Assembly (NCBI GenBank): GCA_030035585.1 | Contig: CM057481.1 | Coordinates: forward strand, 7,899,128-7,963,127 | Reading direction: 5' to 3' | Length of the DNA stretch: 64,000 nucleotides | DNA from: Dugong dugon | Lineage: Eukaryota; Chordata; Mammalia; Sirenia; Dugongidae | Shown: positions 10,652-22,007 of the stretch, piece by piece | How the letters are laid out: each line of letters starts with the position of its first letter | How positions within the stretch are numbered: position 1 is the stretch's first letter | Translations under genes and position numbers: made by a program | The notes under the pieces: generated by a model | Told to the model about the DNA's origin: nothing | The model's input: the letters and a program-made list of their open reading frames with translations, nothing else | Databases searched by the model: none

Positions 10652-13600
10652 TAGCAACAAACTCACATCTATCAATAATTACACTGAATGTAAATGGACT
10701 CAATGCACCCATAAAGAGACGGAGAGTGACAGAATGGATAAGAAAACAGGATCCATCAATATGCTGTCTACAAGAGACACACCTTAGAAACAAAAATGTG
10801 AATTTATTAAACGTCAAAGGCTGGAAAAAAAAAAATATCAAGCTAACAACTACCAAAAAAGAACAGGAGTGGCAATTCTAATCTCAGATAAAATAGACTT
10901 TAAAACAAAATCTACCATAAAAGACAAACAAGGACACTATATAATGATTAAGGGGACGATCCATCATGAAGACATAACCATAATAAACATCTACACACCC
11001 AATGACAGGGCTCCAAAATACATAAAACAAACTCTAACAACACTGAAAAGAGAAACTGACAGTTCCACAATAATAGTAGGAGACTTCAACACACCACTCT
11101 CAGTAAAGGACACAACAACTAAGAAGAAACTCAGCAAAGATACAGAAGACCTAAAGGGCACAATCAGCCAACTGGACCTCACAGACATATATAGAACACT
11201 CCATCCAACTGCTGCAAAGTACACATTCTTTTCCAATGCACATGGAACATTCTCCAGAATAGACCACATCTTAGGCCACAGAGCAATCCTCAACAAGATT
11301 CAAAACACTGACATAATTCAAAGTATCTTCTCTGACCACAATGCCATCAAGGTAGAAATTAACACTAGAAAGAGCAAGGGAAAAAAATCAACTACATGGA
11401 AACTGAATAATAACCTGCTTACACATCACTGGGTAAGAGAAGAAATCAGAGATGGAATCAAAAAATTCCTAGAATCAAATGAAAATGAAAACACATCATA
11501 CCAAAACCTTTGGGACACAGCAAAGGCAGTCCTCAGAGGACAATTTATAGCAATAGATGCACATATCAAAAAAGAAGAAAGGGACAAAATCAAAACATTA
11601 ACTACAGAACTCAAACAAATAGAAAGAGAACATCCAAAAAAGCCCACAACCCACCAGAAGAAAAGAAATAGTAAAGATCAGAGCAGAAATAAATGAAATA
11701 GACAACAGAAAAACAATAGAAAGAATCAACAAAACCAAAAGTTGGTTCTTTGAAAGAATCAACAAAATTGACAAACCACTGGCCAGACCGACAAAAGGAA
11801 AACAGGAGAGGACACAAATAACCCAAATAAGAAATGAAATGGGGGACATTACAACAGACCCAACTGAAATAAAAAGGATTATAACAGAATATTATGAAAA
11901 ACTATACGCCAACAAATTTGAAAAACTAGAGGAAATGGATAAATTTCTAGAAACACACGGCCTACTCAAACTACAACAAAATGATGTTGAAAATCTGAAC
12001 CGACCCATAACAAGAGAAGAGATTGAGAAGGTAATCAAAAAACTCCCAACCAAAAAAAGCCCTGGCCCAGAAGGCTTCACTGGAGAATTCTACAAAACAT
12101 TTACAGGAGAGCTTGTACCAGTACCACTCAAGCTACTTCAGAGCATAGAAGAGGAAGTAACACTTCCAAATTCATTCTAAGAAGCCAGCATAACGCTGAT
12201 ACCAAAACCAGGCAAAGACGTCACAAAAAAAGAAAATTACAGACCAATATCTGTCATGAATATAGATGCAAAAATTCTGAACAAGATTCTAGCCAATGGA
12301 ATTCAGCAACATATCAAAAAAATAATACACCATGACCAAGTAGGATTCATACTAGGTATGCAAGGATGGTTCAACATTAGAAAATCAATCAACGTAATCC
12401 ACCACATAAAAAAAAGGAAAGAAAAGAACACATGATCATCTCAATTGACGCAGAAAAGGCATTTGACAAAGTCCAACACCCATTCCTGATAAAAGCTCTC
12501 AATAAAATAGGTATAGAAGGGAAATTTCTCAACATAATAAAGGGCATCTATGCAAAACCAACGGCCAACATCATTCTTAATGGAGAGAGGCAGAAAACAT
12601 TCCCCTTGAAAACAAGAACAAGACAAGGATGCCCTTTATCAGCACTCCTATTTAACATTGTCCTGGAAGTTCTAGCTAGAGCAATAAGGCAAGAGAAAGA
12701 AATAAAGGGCATCCAAATTGGTAATGAAGAAGTTAAACTCTTCCTGTTTGCAGATGATCTGATACTATACACAGAAAACCCTAAAGACTCCACAAGAAAT
12801 CTACTGGAACTAATAGAAAGATTCAGCAGAGTAGCAGGATACAAGATAAACATTCAAAAATCAGTTGGATTCCTATACACCAGTAAGGAGAACGATGAAA
12901 AGGAAATCAGAAAATCAATACCATTTTCAATAGCCCCGAAAAAGATAAACTACTTAGGAATAAATCTGACCAGGGATGTAAAAGACCTATACAAAGAAAA
13001 CTATAAAACACTACTGCATGAAACCCAAAGGGATCTACATAAATGGAAAAACACAGCATGCTCATGGATAGGCAGACTCAACATTGTGAAAATGTCAATT
13101 CTACCAAAGCAATTTACAAATACAACGCAATCCTGATCCAAATACCAGCAACATTCTTCAAAGAGATGGAAAAACTAATCATTAACTTTATATGGAAAGG
13201 GAAGAAGCCCCGAATAAGTAAAGCACTACTGAAGAAGAAGAATAAAGTTGGGGGACTCACACTACCTGACTTTAGAACCTACTATACAGCTACAGTAGTC
13301 AAAACAGCCTGGTACTGGTACAATGACAGATACATTGACCAATGGAACAGAATTGAGAACCCAGATGGAAATCCATCCACCTACGGTCACCTGATCCTCG
13401 ACAAGTGCCCAAAGTCCATCAAATGGGGAAAAGACAGTCTTTTTAACAAATGGTGCTGGCAAAACTGGAGATCCATCTGCAAAAAAAATGAAACAGGACC
13501 CATACTTCACACCGTATATAAAAACTACTTCAGAATGGATCAAAGACCTGAATATAAAGCCTAAAACTATAAAGTTCATAGAAGAAAAAATAGGACCAAC

Positions 13601-14478
13601 GCTTCAGGCCTTAATACATGGCATTAACAGGATACAAACCATAACAATCAATGCACAAAACCCAACAGATAAGCTAGATAACTGGGATCTTCTAAAAATC
13701 AAACACCTATGCTCTTCAAAAGACTTCTCTTTTGAAAGAGTCAAAAGAGAACCTACAAACTGGGAAAAAAATTTTTGGACAGTACAAGTCAGACAAAGGT
13801 CTAATCTCCATAATCTACAAGAAAATCCAACACCTCTACAACAAAAAGACTAATAATCCTTTTAAAAAATGGGCAAAGGAAATGAACAGACACTTCACCA
13901 AAGAAGACATTCAAATGGCCAACAGACACATGAAGAAATGCTCACGATCACTAGCCATTAGAGAAATGCAAATTAAAACCACAATGAGATACCATCTCAC
14001 CCCGGCATTACTGGCACGAATCAAAAACACTGGAAATAACAAATGTTGGAGGGGCTGTGGGGAGACTGGAACTCTTACGCACTGCTGGTGGGAATGCAAA
14101 ATGATACAACCATTTTGGAAAATGATATGGCGCTTCCTCAGAAAGCTAGAAATAGAAATACCATATGATCCAGCAATCCCATTCCTAGGAATATATCCTA
14201 GAGAAATAAGAGTTGTCACTCGAATAGACATATGCACACCTATGTTCATGGCAGCATTGTTCACAATAGCAAAACGATGGAAACAACGTAGGTGCCCATC
14301 AACAGATGAATGGATACACAAACTATGGTACATACACACAATGGAGTACTATGCAACGAGAAAGAACAACAATGAATCTGTGAAGCATCTCATAACATGG
14401 ATGAAGCTGGAGGACATTACGCTGAGTGAAGTAAGTCAATGACAAAAGGACAAATATTGTATGAGAACTCTATCGTAA
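10648..14478 (+). pseudogene. L1 ORF2 (endonuclease-reverse transcriptase), inactivated
   Basis: This corresponds codon for codon to the intact ORF2 at 17797-21621. It opens [19 protein letters not shown] with the endonuclease motif [26 protein letters not shown] and [10 protein letters not shown] follow; then [11 protein letters not shown] of the reverse transcriptase near 12745-12777, and the C-terminal [18 protein letters not shown] cysteine motif near 14044-14097. The frame is broken many times: frameshifts near 10825-10880, 11690, 12430, 13100, 13480 and 13780, an ochre at 12178 where the other copy has a tyrosine codon, and a premature TGA near 14440. All active-site boxes can be seen, but no continuous protein can be made. 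Confidence 0.92.
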
Positions 14479-15666
14479 AAACCCATAAAAAAGTTCACGC
14501 ACAAAAAGTAACAATCTTTGTTGGTTACCAGGGATGGGAAGTGTGGGGGGGGAATACTAAATAGGCAATAGATAAGTGGTATCTTGGGTGAAGGGTGAGA
14601 CAGTGCACAATACAGGGGAAACTAGCACAACCTGTACAAGGAAGGTCATGGAAGCCCCATAGACACATCCAAACTCTCTGAGGGACTGAGTTGCTGGGCG
14701 GAGGGCTCTGGGGACCATGGTCTCGGGGAACATCTAGCTCAACTGGCATGACACAGCTTATAAAGACAATGCTCTACATTCTACCTCGGTGAGTAGTGTC
14801 TGGGGTCTTAAAAGCCTGTGAGCGGCCATCTAAGATACTCCACTGGTCTCATCCCTTTGGGAGCAAGGGAGAATGAAGAGAACAGGATACAAGGAAAAGA
14901 TTAGTCCAAAGGACTAATGATCCACAGCTACCAAGGCCTCCACCGGACTGAGTCCAGTACAGCTAGATGGTGCCTGGCTACCACCGCTGACTGCTCTGCC
15001 CAGGATCACAACAGAGGGTTCTGGACAGAGCCGGAGAAGGATGTAGAGCATAATTATAACTCACAAAAAAAAAAAAAAAAGACCAGATTTACTGGCTTAA
15101 AGGAGACTGGAGAAACCTCCAGAGTATGGCCCCCAGACACCCTTTGAGCTCAGTGGTGAAGTTACCTCCGAGGTTCACTGTTCAGCCTGGGAGTGGACAG
15201 TCCCATAAATCCAAACGAGACTAACGAGGTACAAGAGTCCAGTGACAAGGGCCAGAATGCAGAGGGGGACAATGAAGCTGGTGATAGGGAACACAAGATT
15301 GAGTAAAGATATTGTTGATGGGATGTGAGATTGTTAACCATTGTCATAGGGCAACATTTGTAGTAACTGTTAAATGAGAAACTATTTTGTTCTGTAATCC
15401 TTCCTCTTAAGTGAGAATAACAGCACAATTGGAAGAGCGTAGTCAATGTCACTGAACTGTGTATGTAGAAATTTTTGAAATGGTGTATCTTTGGCTATGT
15501 GTATTTTCACCAAAAAAAAAAAAAGGTTGAGAATTTAGAGGGTTAATATGTTGTGGGGTTGTTAACCAATGTCATAAAACAACATGTGTACTACTATTTC
15601 ATGAGAAACTATTTGTTCTGTAAGCCTTCACCTGAAGTACAATAAAATATAAATAATAATAATAAT
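14479..15666 (+). other. L1 3' UTR with G-rich tract, internal A-runs and AAT tail
   Basis: The 3' UTR contains a G-rich tract at 14531-14552, an internal A-run at 15065-15080, a second at 15514-15525, and two related modules (a TTAACCATTGTCATAGGGCAACA-type block near 15338 and a diverged TTAACCAATGTCATAAAACAACA-type block near 15561). It ends in AATAAAATA and an AAT repeat. It has one module fewer than the minus-strand L1. Confidence 0.75.
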
Positions 15667-15675
15667 AATAATTGC
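15667..15675. repeat. Candidate target-site duplication, right (plus-strand L1)
   Basis: AATAATTGC, the partner of 6698-6706. Confidence 0.55.
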
Positions 15676-15689
15676 CGATGGCTTTCCAT

Positions 15690-16130
15690 TTCACTTAGAA
15701 TAAAAATCTTTTAAATGATTGTCAAGCCTCTCTCTGGCTTGTCTTCTTTCTCCTCTTTCTCCCCCAAACCCATCATATTAGGCTTCTTCGTGTAGCTTGG
15801 ATATGCCAGACAAGCTAAAATCTTGCGCAATGAACACTACTTCTGCCTGAAGAATGCTCCCCAGATACCCACTTAGCTTCTTCAGTTCTTTTCTCAAGCA
15901 TCACCTTCCCACTCTGTTCATACTATTTAAAAGTTTAATCTCCTAACATTCCCTATCATCTTAACGTGCTTTACTTTTCTGTATAGCATTTATCACCTTC
16001 TAACATATTCAACATTTTACTGATATGTTATACACAGTGTCTTTACCTTACCAACTACAAGGTAAATACCACAAGGTTGGGATTTCATGTTTTTTTATTG
16101 CTGAACTCCTAGTACATTTGGCACATTCAT
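15690..16130 (+). mobile_element. L2 LINE 3' remnant
   Basis: The order of segments resembles the L2 3' end: CAAGCCTCTCTCTGGCTTG near 15723, a CCCAGATACCCAC box near 15861, a CTCAAGCATCACCTTCCC box near 15893, and a CCTAGTACATTTGGCACA box near 16109. It is diverged and fragmentary. An AfroSINE and then the minus-strand L1 were inserted into its end. Confidence 0.65.
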
Positions 16131-16207
16131 TCCAGTTGTGATAAAGTGGATTCCAAATCATGGTAAACCCTTGTGTGTCTGAGCAGAACTGTGCTCCATA
16201 AGGTTTT
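16131..16207 (-). mobile_element. AfroSINE, left part split by the L1 insertion
   Basis: The sequence reads as the minus-strand 3' half of an AfroSINE (ATTCCAAATCATGGTAAACCC, then GAGCAGAACTGTGCTCCATA). It continues at 24825 after the L1. The SINE is flanked by TTTGGCA at about 16118 and about 24953, its own likely target duplication, which places it inside the L2. Confidence 0.75.
16193..16207. repeat. Target-site duplication, left (minus-strand L1)
   Basis: GCTCCATAAGGTTTT, exactly repeated at 24810-24824. The 15-base perfect match fits L1 target-primed insertion and sets the limits of the element. Confidence 0.92.
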
Positions 16208-16312
16208 TTTTTTTTTTTTTTTTTTAACTTTAGAGTTAACTTTTATTTTATTTTATTTTTTTTACATTTACAAAGAATTTTATTTTATTTTATTTATTTA
16301 TTTTATATATTT
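16208..16312 (-). other. Composite A-rich 3' tail with two short non-L1 inserts
   Basis: Read in element sense, the canonical AATAAAATA end is followed by an A/T-rich tail (16309-16279), a short segment TTCTTTGTAAATGT (within 16278-16261), a second AAAAT-type tail (16260-16241), a second short segment GTTAACTCTAAAGTT (16240-16226) and a final A-run. The third young L1 (62667 onward) goes straight from its end into one A-run. Two rounds of very short 3' transduction are one explanation; tail mutation or slippage is another. Confidence 0.6.
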
Positions 16313-17796
16313 TATTGTACTTCAGGTGAAAGCTTACAGAGCAAATAGTTTCTAATGAAAAGGTAGTACACATGTTCTATGACATTGGTTAACAACCCCA
16401 CAACGTATTAAGCCTCTAAATTCTCAACCTTATTTTTTTTTTTTTTTTGATGAAAATTACAGATGGCCAAAGATACACCGTTTCAAAAATTTCTACATTC
16501 ACAGTTCAGTGACATTGACTACGCTCTTCCAACTGTGCTGTTATTCTCACTTAAGATGAAGGCTTACAGAACAAAATAGTTTTTCATTTAACAGTTACTA
16601 CACATGTTGCCCTATGACAATGGTTAACAATCTCAGAGCACATCAAGAATATCCTTACTCCACCTTGTGTTCCCTATCACCAGAGGGCTTCCTTGTCCCC
16701 TTCTGTCTTCTGGACCTTGTCAGTGGACTATTGTACCTCTTTAGTCTCATTTGTTTATTTTTATTTTATTTTATTTAAAAAGCATTTCAAAACTTTTTAC
16801 TTACACATTTAAGTGATATTGACTATGCTCTTCCAATTGTTCTGCCATTCTCGCCCAAGATGAAGGCTTACAGGACAAAACAGCCTCCCATTTAATAGTT
16901 ACTACGAATGTTGCCCTATAGCAGTGGTCAACAATCTCACAATACATCGACAGTGTCCTTATTCAATTTGTGTTCCTTATCATCAGTTTCCTACTCTCCC
17001 TCTGCCTTCTGGCCCTTGTCACCGGACTCCTGTACCTCGTTAGTCCCATTTAGTTTTACTGGGCTGTCCATTCCCAGGCTTAACATCGAACCTCGAAGGT
17101 AACTTCACCTCTGAGCTGAAAGGGTGTCTGGGGGCCACACTCTTGAGGTTTCTCTAGTATTCTTTAGGCCAGTAAATCTGGTCTTTTTTTTTTTTTTTTT
17201 TTTTTTTTGGGAGTTAAAATTATGCTCTACATCCTTCTCCAGCTCTGCCCAGAACCCTCTGTTGTGATCCTGGTCAGAGGAGTCATTGGTGGTAGCCGGG
17301 CACCATCCAGCTGTACTGGACTCAGTCCCGTGGAGGCCTTGGTAGCTGTGGACCATTAGTCCTTCGGACTAATCTTTTCCTTGTATCCTGTTCTCTTCGT
17401 TCTCCCTTGTTCCCGAAGGGATGAGATCAGTGGAGTATCTTAGATGGCCGCTCATAGGCTTTTAAGACCCCAGACACTACTCACCAAGGTAGAATGTAGA
17501 CCATTATCTTTATAAGTAGTATCATGCCAATTGAGCTAGATGTTCCCCGAGATCATGGTCCCCAGAGCCCTCCGTCCAACAACTCAGTCCCTCGGGGGGT
17601 TTGGATGTGTCTATAGGGCCTCCATGACCTTTCCTTGTGCAGGTTGTGTTAGTTTCCCCTGTACTATGTACCATCTCACCTCTCACCCAAGTTACCACTT
17701 ACCTATTACCTATTTAGTATTTCCCCCACCCCCACCCCCATCCCTGGTAACTAACAAGGATTGTTACATTTTGCATGTGAATTTTTTCATGGGGTT
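16313..17796 (-). other. L1 3' UTR with three related modules
   Basis: Three blocks resemble one another: about 16320-16440, 16555-16690 and 16855-16990. Each carries GCTTACAG, an ACTACNNATGTTG-like segment and a TTAACAA or TCAACAA segment. The second and third are closest, and between their starts lie about 300 bases. An internal T-run (A-run in the element) lies at 17185-17209. The plus-strand L1 lacks one module; the element at 62667-64000 has all three. Confidence 0.75.
17723..17744 (-). other. G-quadruplex-type tract in L1 3' UTR
   Basis: On the L1 sense strand there are four G-runs (3, 5, 5 and 5) separated by two, one and one bases. The plus-strand L1 has a decayed equivalent at 14531-14552. 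G-rich tracts in this position are known for L1 3' UTRs of other mammals. Folding is inferred from pattern only. Confidence 0.7.
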
Positions 17797-20700
17797 TTAC
17801 AATAGAGGTCTCATACAATATTTGTCCTTTTGTGATTGACTTATTTCACTCAGCATGATGTCCTCCAGTTTCATCCATGTTATGAGATGGTTCACAGATT
17901 CATTGTTGTTCTTTCTCGTTGCATAGTACTCCATTGTGTGTATGTACCATAGTTTGTGTATCCATTCATCTGTTGATGGACATTGAGGTTGTTTCCATTG
18001 TTTTGCTATTGTGAATAATGCTGCCATGAACATAGGTGTGCATATGACTATTCGAGTGATGACTCCTATTTCTCTAGGATATATTCCTAGGAGTGGGATT
18101 GCTGGATCGAATGGTATGTCTATTTCTAGCTTTCTGAGGAAACGCCATATCATTTTCCAAAATGGTTGTATCATTTTGCATTCCCACCAGCAGTGTATAA
18201 GAGTTCCCGTCTCCCCGCAGCCCCTCCAACATTTGTTATTTCCAGTATTTTTGATTCGTGCCAGTAATGCCGGGGTGAGATGGTGTCTCATTGTGGTTTT
18301 AATTTGCATTTCTCTAATGGCTAGTGATCGCGAGCATTTCCTCATGTGTCTGTTGGCCATTTGAATGTCTTCCTTGGTGAAGTGTCTGTTCATTTCCTTT
18401 GCCCATTTTTTGATAGGATTGGTTGTCTTTTTGTTGTAGAGGTGTTGGATTTTCTTGTAGATTATGGAGATTAGACCTTTGTCTGACTTGTACTGTCCAA
18501 AATTTTTTTCCCAGTCTGTAGGTTCTCTTTTAACTCTTTTGGTGAAATCTTTTGAAGAGCATAGATGTTTGATTTTTAGAAGATCCCAATTATCTAGTTT
18601 ATCTGTTGGGTTTTTTGTGTTGATGTTTATGGTTTGTATCCTGTTAATGCCAGGTATTAAGGCCTGAAGTGTTGGTCCTATTTTTTCTTCTATGAATTTT
18701 ATAGTTTGAGGCTTTATATTCAGGTCTTTGATCCATTGTGAAGTAGTTTTTGTATATGGTGTGAGGTATGGGTCCTGTTTCATTTTTCTACAAATGGATA
18801 TCCAGTTTTGCCAGCACCATTTGTTAAAAAGACTGTCTTTTCCCCATTTGATGTACTTTGGGCCCTTGTCAAAAATCAGGTGACCGTAGGTGGATGGATT
18901 TACGTCTGAGTTCTCAATTCTGTTCCATTGGTCAATGTCTCTGTTGTTGTACCAGTACCAGGCTGTTTTGACTACTGTAGCTGTATAGTAGGTTCTCAAG
19001 TCAGGTAGAGTGAGTCCTCCAACTTTATTCTTCTTCTTCAGTAGTGCTTTACTTATTCGGGGTTTCTTCCCTTTCCATATAAAGTTAATAATTAGTTTTT
19101 CCATCTCTTTGAAGAATGTTGTTGGTATTTGTATCGGGATTGCATTGTATTTGTAGATTGCTTTAGGTAGAATTGCCATTTTCACAATGTTGAGTCTGCC
19201 TATCCATGAGCATGGTATGTTTTTCCATTTATGTAGATCCCTTTGGATTTCATGCAGCAGTGTTTTGTAGTTTTCTTTGTATAGGTCTTTTATATTCCTG
19301 GTCAGATTTATTCCTAAGTATTTTATCTTTCTAGGGGCTATAGAAAATGGTATTGATTTCCTGATCTCCTTTTCATCGTTCTCTTTACTGGTGTATAGGA
19401 ATCCAACTGATTTTTGAATGTTTATCTTGTATCCTGCTACTCTGCTGAATCTTTCTATTAGTTCCAGTAAATTTCTCGTGGAGTCTTTAAGGTTTTCTAT
19501 GTATAGTATCATATCATCTGCAAACAGGGAGAGTTTAACTTCTTCATTACCCGTTTGGATGCCCTTTATTTCTTTCTCTTGCCTTACTGCTCTAGCTAGA
19601 ACTTCCAGCACAATGTTAAATAGGAGTGCTGATAAAGGGCATCCTTGTCTTGTTCCTGTTTTCAAGGGGAACGTTTTCAGCCTCTCTCCATTAAGAATGA
19701 TGTTGGCTGTTGGTTTTGCATAGATGCCCTTTATTATGTTGAGAAATTTCCCTTCTATACCTATTTTATTGAGAGCTTTTATCAGGAATGGGTGTTGGAC
19801 TTTGTCAAATGCCTTTTCTGCATCAATTGAGATGATCATGTGATTTTTTTCTTTCCTTTTATTTATGTGGTGGATTACGTTGATGGATTTTCTAATGTTA
19901 AACCATCCTTGCATACCTGGTATGAATACTACTTGGTCGTGGTGTATTATGTTTTTGATATGATGCTGAATTCTATTGGCTAGAATTTTGTTCAGAATTT
20001 TTGCATCTATATTCATGAGAGATATTGGTCTGTAATTTTCTTTTTTTGTGATGTCTTTGCCTGGTTTTGGTATCAGCGTTATGCTGGCTTCATAGAATGA
20101 ATTTGGAAGTGTTGCTTCCTCTTCTATGCTCTGAAATAACTTGAGTAGAACTGGTACGAGCTCTTCTGTAAATATTTTGTAGAATTCTCCAGTGAAGCCA
20201 TCTGGGCCAGGGCTTTTTTTGGTTGGGAGTATTTTTATTACCTTTTCAATCTCTTCTCTTGTTATGGGTCTGTTCAGATTTTCAAAATCACTTTGTTGTA
20301 GTTTGGGTAGGCTGTATGTTTCTAGAAATTTATCCATTTCCTCTAGGTTTTCAAATTTGTTGGAATATAGTTTTTCATAATATTCTTTTATAATCCTTTT
20401 TATTTCAGTTGGGTCTGTTGAAATGTCCCCCTTTTCATTTCTTATTTGGGTTATTTGTGCCCTCTGCTGTTTTTCTTTTGTCAGTCTGGCCAGTGGTTTG
20501 TCGATTTTGTTGATTCTTTCGAAGAACCAACTTTTGGTTTTGTTGATTCTTTCTATTGTTTTTCTGTTCTCTATTTCATTGATTTCTGCTCTGATCTTTA
20601 CTATTTCCTTTCTTCCGGTGGTTGTAGGCTTTTTTTGTTGTTCTCTTTCTATTTGTTTGAGTTCTGTAGTTAATGTTTTGATTTTGTCCCTTTCTTCTTT

Positions 20701-21621
20701 TTTGATATGTGCATCTATTGCTATAAATTGTCCTCTGAGGACTGCCTTTGCTGTGTCCCAAAGGTTTTGGTATGATGTGTTTTCATTTTCATTTGATTCT
20801 AGGAATTTTTTAATTCCATCTCTGATTTCTTCTATTACCCATTGATGTGTAAGCAGATTATTATTCAGTTTCCATGTGTTTGATTTTTTTTCCTTGCTCT
20901 TTCTAGTGTTAATTTCTACCTTGATGGCATTGTGGTCAGAGAAGATACTGTGAATTATCTCAGCATTTTGCATCTTGTTGAGGATTGCTCTGTGGCCTAA
21001 ATTGTGGTCTATTCTGGAGAACGTTCCATGTGCATTGGAAAAGAATGTGTACTTTGCAGCGGTTGGATGGATTGTTCTATATATGTCTATGAGGTCCAGT
21101 TGGCTGATTGTGTCCTTTAGGTCTTCTGTATCTTTGCTGAGTTTCTTTTTAGTTGTTCTGTCCTTTACTGAGAGTGGTGTGTTGAAGTCTCCTACTATTA
21201 TTGTGGAACTGTCAATTTCTCTTTTCAGTGCTGTTAGAGTTTTTTTTATGTATTTTGGAGCCCTTTCATTGGGTGAATAGATATTTATTATGGTTATGTC
21301 TTTATGATGGATCGTCCCCTTAATCATTATATAGTGTCCTTCTTTGTCTTTCATGGTAGATTTTGTTTTAAAGTCTATTTTATCTGAGATTAGAAGTGCC
21401 TCTCCTGCTCTTTTTTGATAGTTGTTAGCTTGATATATTTTTTTCCAACTTTTGATTTTTAATAAATTCACATCTTTGTTTCTAAGGTGTGTCTCTTGTA
21501 GACAGCAAATTGATGGATCCTGTTTTCTTATCCATTCTGCCACTCTCCGTCTCTTTATGGGTGCATTGAGTCCATTTACGTTCAGTGTAATTATTGATAG
21601 ATGTGAATTTGTTGCTGTCAT
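17797..21621 (-). CDS. L1 ORF2p, endonuclease-reverse transcriptase, uninterrupted (1274 aa)
   Basis: The protein nicks target DNA and copies L1 RNA at the nick. The start at 21621 gives [19 protein letters not shown], and the length matches the usual 1275 or so residues. Endonuclease domain, about residues 1-240: N14, E43 in CCLQETHL, D145 in GDFNTPLS, and H230 in [10 protein letters not shown] fall at the same numbers as the human catalytic residues. Reverse transcriptase: [18 protein letters not shown], then [11 protein letters not shown] with F700-A701-D702-D703. The C-terminus has a CX3CX7HX4C motif (C1131, C1135, H1143, C1148). No frameshift or stop is present. The ATG overlaps the stop of a lysine-rich spacer frame as ATGA. 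Whether it is enzymatically active cannot be told from sequence alone. Confidence 0.95.
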   Translation of the reverse strand: MTATNSHLSIITLNVNGLNAPIKRRRVAEWIRKQDPSICCLQETHLRNKDVNLLKIKSWKKIYQANNYQKRAGEALLISDKIDFKTKSTMKDKEGHYIMIKGTIHHKDITIINIYSPNERAPKYIKKTLTALKREIDSSTIIVGDFNTPLSVKDRTTKKKLSKDTEDLKDTISQLDLIDIYRTIHPTAAKYTFFSNAHGTFSRIDHNLGHRAILNKMQNAEIIHSIFSDHNAIKVEINTRKSKEKKSNTWKLNNNLLTHQWVIEEIRDGIKKFLESNENENTSYQNLWDTAKAVLRGQFIAIDAHIKKEERDKIKTLTTELKQIEREQQKKPTTTGRKEIVKIRAEINEIENRKTIERINKTKSWFFERINKIDKPLARLTKEKQQRAQITQIRNEKGDISTDPTEIKRIIKEYYEKLYSNKFENLEEMDKFLETYSLPKLQQSDFENLNRPITREEIEKVIKILPTKKSPGPDGFTGEFYKIFTEELVPVLLKLFQSIEEEATLPNSFYEASITLIPKPGKDITKKENYRPISLMNIDAKILNKILANRIQHHIKNIIHHDQVVFIPGMQGWFNIRKSINVIHHINKRKEKNHMIISIDAEKAFDKVQHPFLIKALNKIGIEGKFLNIIKGIYAKPTANIILNGERLKTFPLKTGTRQGCPLSALLFNIVLEVLARAVRQEKEIKGIQTGNEEVKLSLFADDMILYIENLKDSTRNLLELIERFSRVAGYKINIQKSVGFLYTSKENDEKEIRKSIPFSIAPRKIKYLGINLTRNIKDLYKENYKTLLHEIQRDLHKWKNIPCSWIGRLNIVKMAILPKAIYKYNAIPIQIPTTFFKEMEKLIINFIWKGKKPRISKALLKKKNKVGGLTLPDLRTYYTATVVKTAWYWYNNRDIDQWNRIENSDVNPSTYGHLIFDKGPKYIKWGKDSLFNKWCWQNWISICRKMKQDPYLTPYTKTTSQWIKDLNIKPQTIKFIEEKIGPTLQALIPGINRIQTININTKNPTDKLDNWDLLKIKHLCSSKDFTKRVKREPTDWEKNFGQYKSDKGLISIIYKKIQHLYNKKTTNPIKKWAKEMNRHFTKEDIQMANRHMRKCSRSLAIREMQIKTTMRHHLTPALLARIKNTGNNKCWRGCGETGTLIHCWWECKMIQPFWKMIWRFLRKLEIDIPFDPAIPLLGIYPREIGVITRIVICTPMFMAALFTIAKQWKQPQCPSTDEWIHKLWYIHTMEYYATRKNNNESVNHLITWMKLEDIMLSEISQSQKDKYCMRPLL

Positions 21622-21809
21622 TTTGTAGTGCTTTTTTTTGTGATGCTGAAGTTTTCTTTGTTCTTCTTACTCTCTTGTGCTGAGTTACTTTTGTTTGTGG
21701 ATTTTGTGTTCATTTCTCTTGTTTTTGTAGGTTTTGTTTTTGTTGAGACTTTATGTTTTTCATCTTTATTTTTATGAGTTGGTTTGTTAACTTTTTTTGT
21801 GGTTACCAT
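21618..21809 (-). other. Lysine-rich inter-ORF open frame ending at the ORF2 ATG
   Basis: A 63-codon frame (MVTTKKVNKPTHKNKDEKHK at its start) whose TGA overlaps the ORF2 ATG. The frame is open further upstream without another ATG. It aligns gap-free with the frame at 10388-10651 in the plus-strand L1. Substitutions are mostly amino-acid changing, so a protein function is not supported. A role as a path for ribosomes into ORF2 is speculative. Confidence 0.4.
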
Positions 21810-22007
21810 GAATTTTACCCTTATCTTTATAATTTTGAAGCAGTCTACCGTTACTTGGTATGGCCTTGCCTTCCTCTCCTTTAGAAGGTTCTATACCTAT
21901 GCCGTTTGTTCCCTCTTTCATTGTTTTGATGTTGTTGTCATCCTTTGATTTCTCTGATTCCCTGTTGTATATCTTTTGTTTTTGGAAAGTCCTCTGTAGT
22001 TCAGTTC

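Larger units (their letters stand above)
6707..15666 (+). mobile_element. Full-length young L1 (plus strand), decayed ORFs
   Basis: A complete LINE-1 of about 8.96 kb: 5' UTR (6707-9177) with tandem units, ORF1 (9178-about 10257), an inter-ORF spacer, ORF2 (10648-14478), a 3' UTR of about 1.2 kb, an AATAAA signal near 15641 and an AAT-rich tail. The 5' end has a CAAGATGGCG box at 6719-6728, as in the minus-strand copy. A candidate target-site duplication, AATAATTGC, occurs at 6698-6706 and 15667-15675; it is short and partly blurred by the tail. Both ORFs have stops and frameshifts, so the copy is not autonomous. It is more decayed than the minus-strand copy. Confidence 0.93.

Noticed and set aside
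20423-20845. 140-codon plus-strand frame, and others at 19418-19723 and 22681-23106
   Set aside because: These are antisense shadows of the minus-strand L1 ORF2 and ORF1; hydrophobic content reflects T-rich complement.
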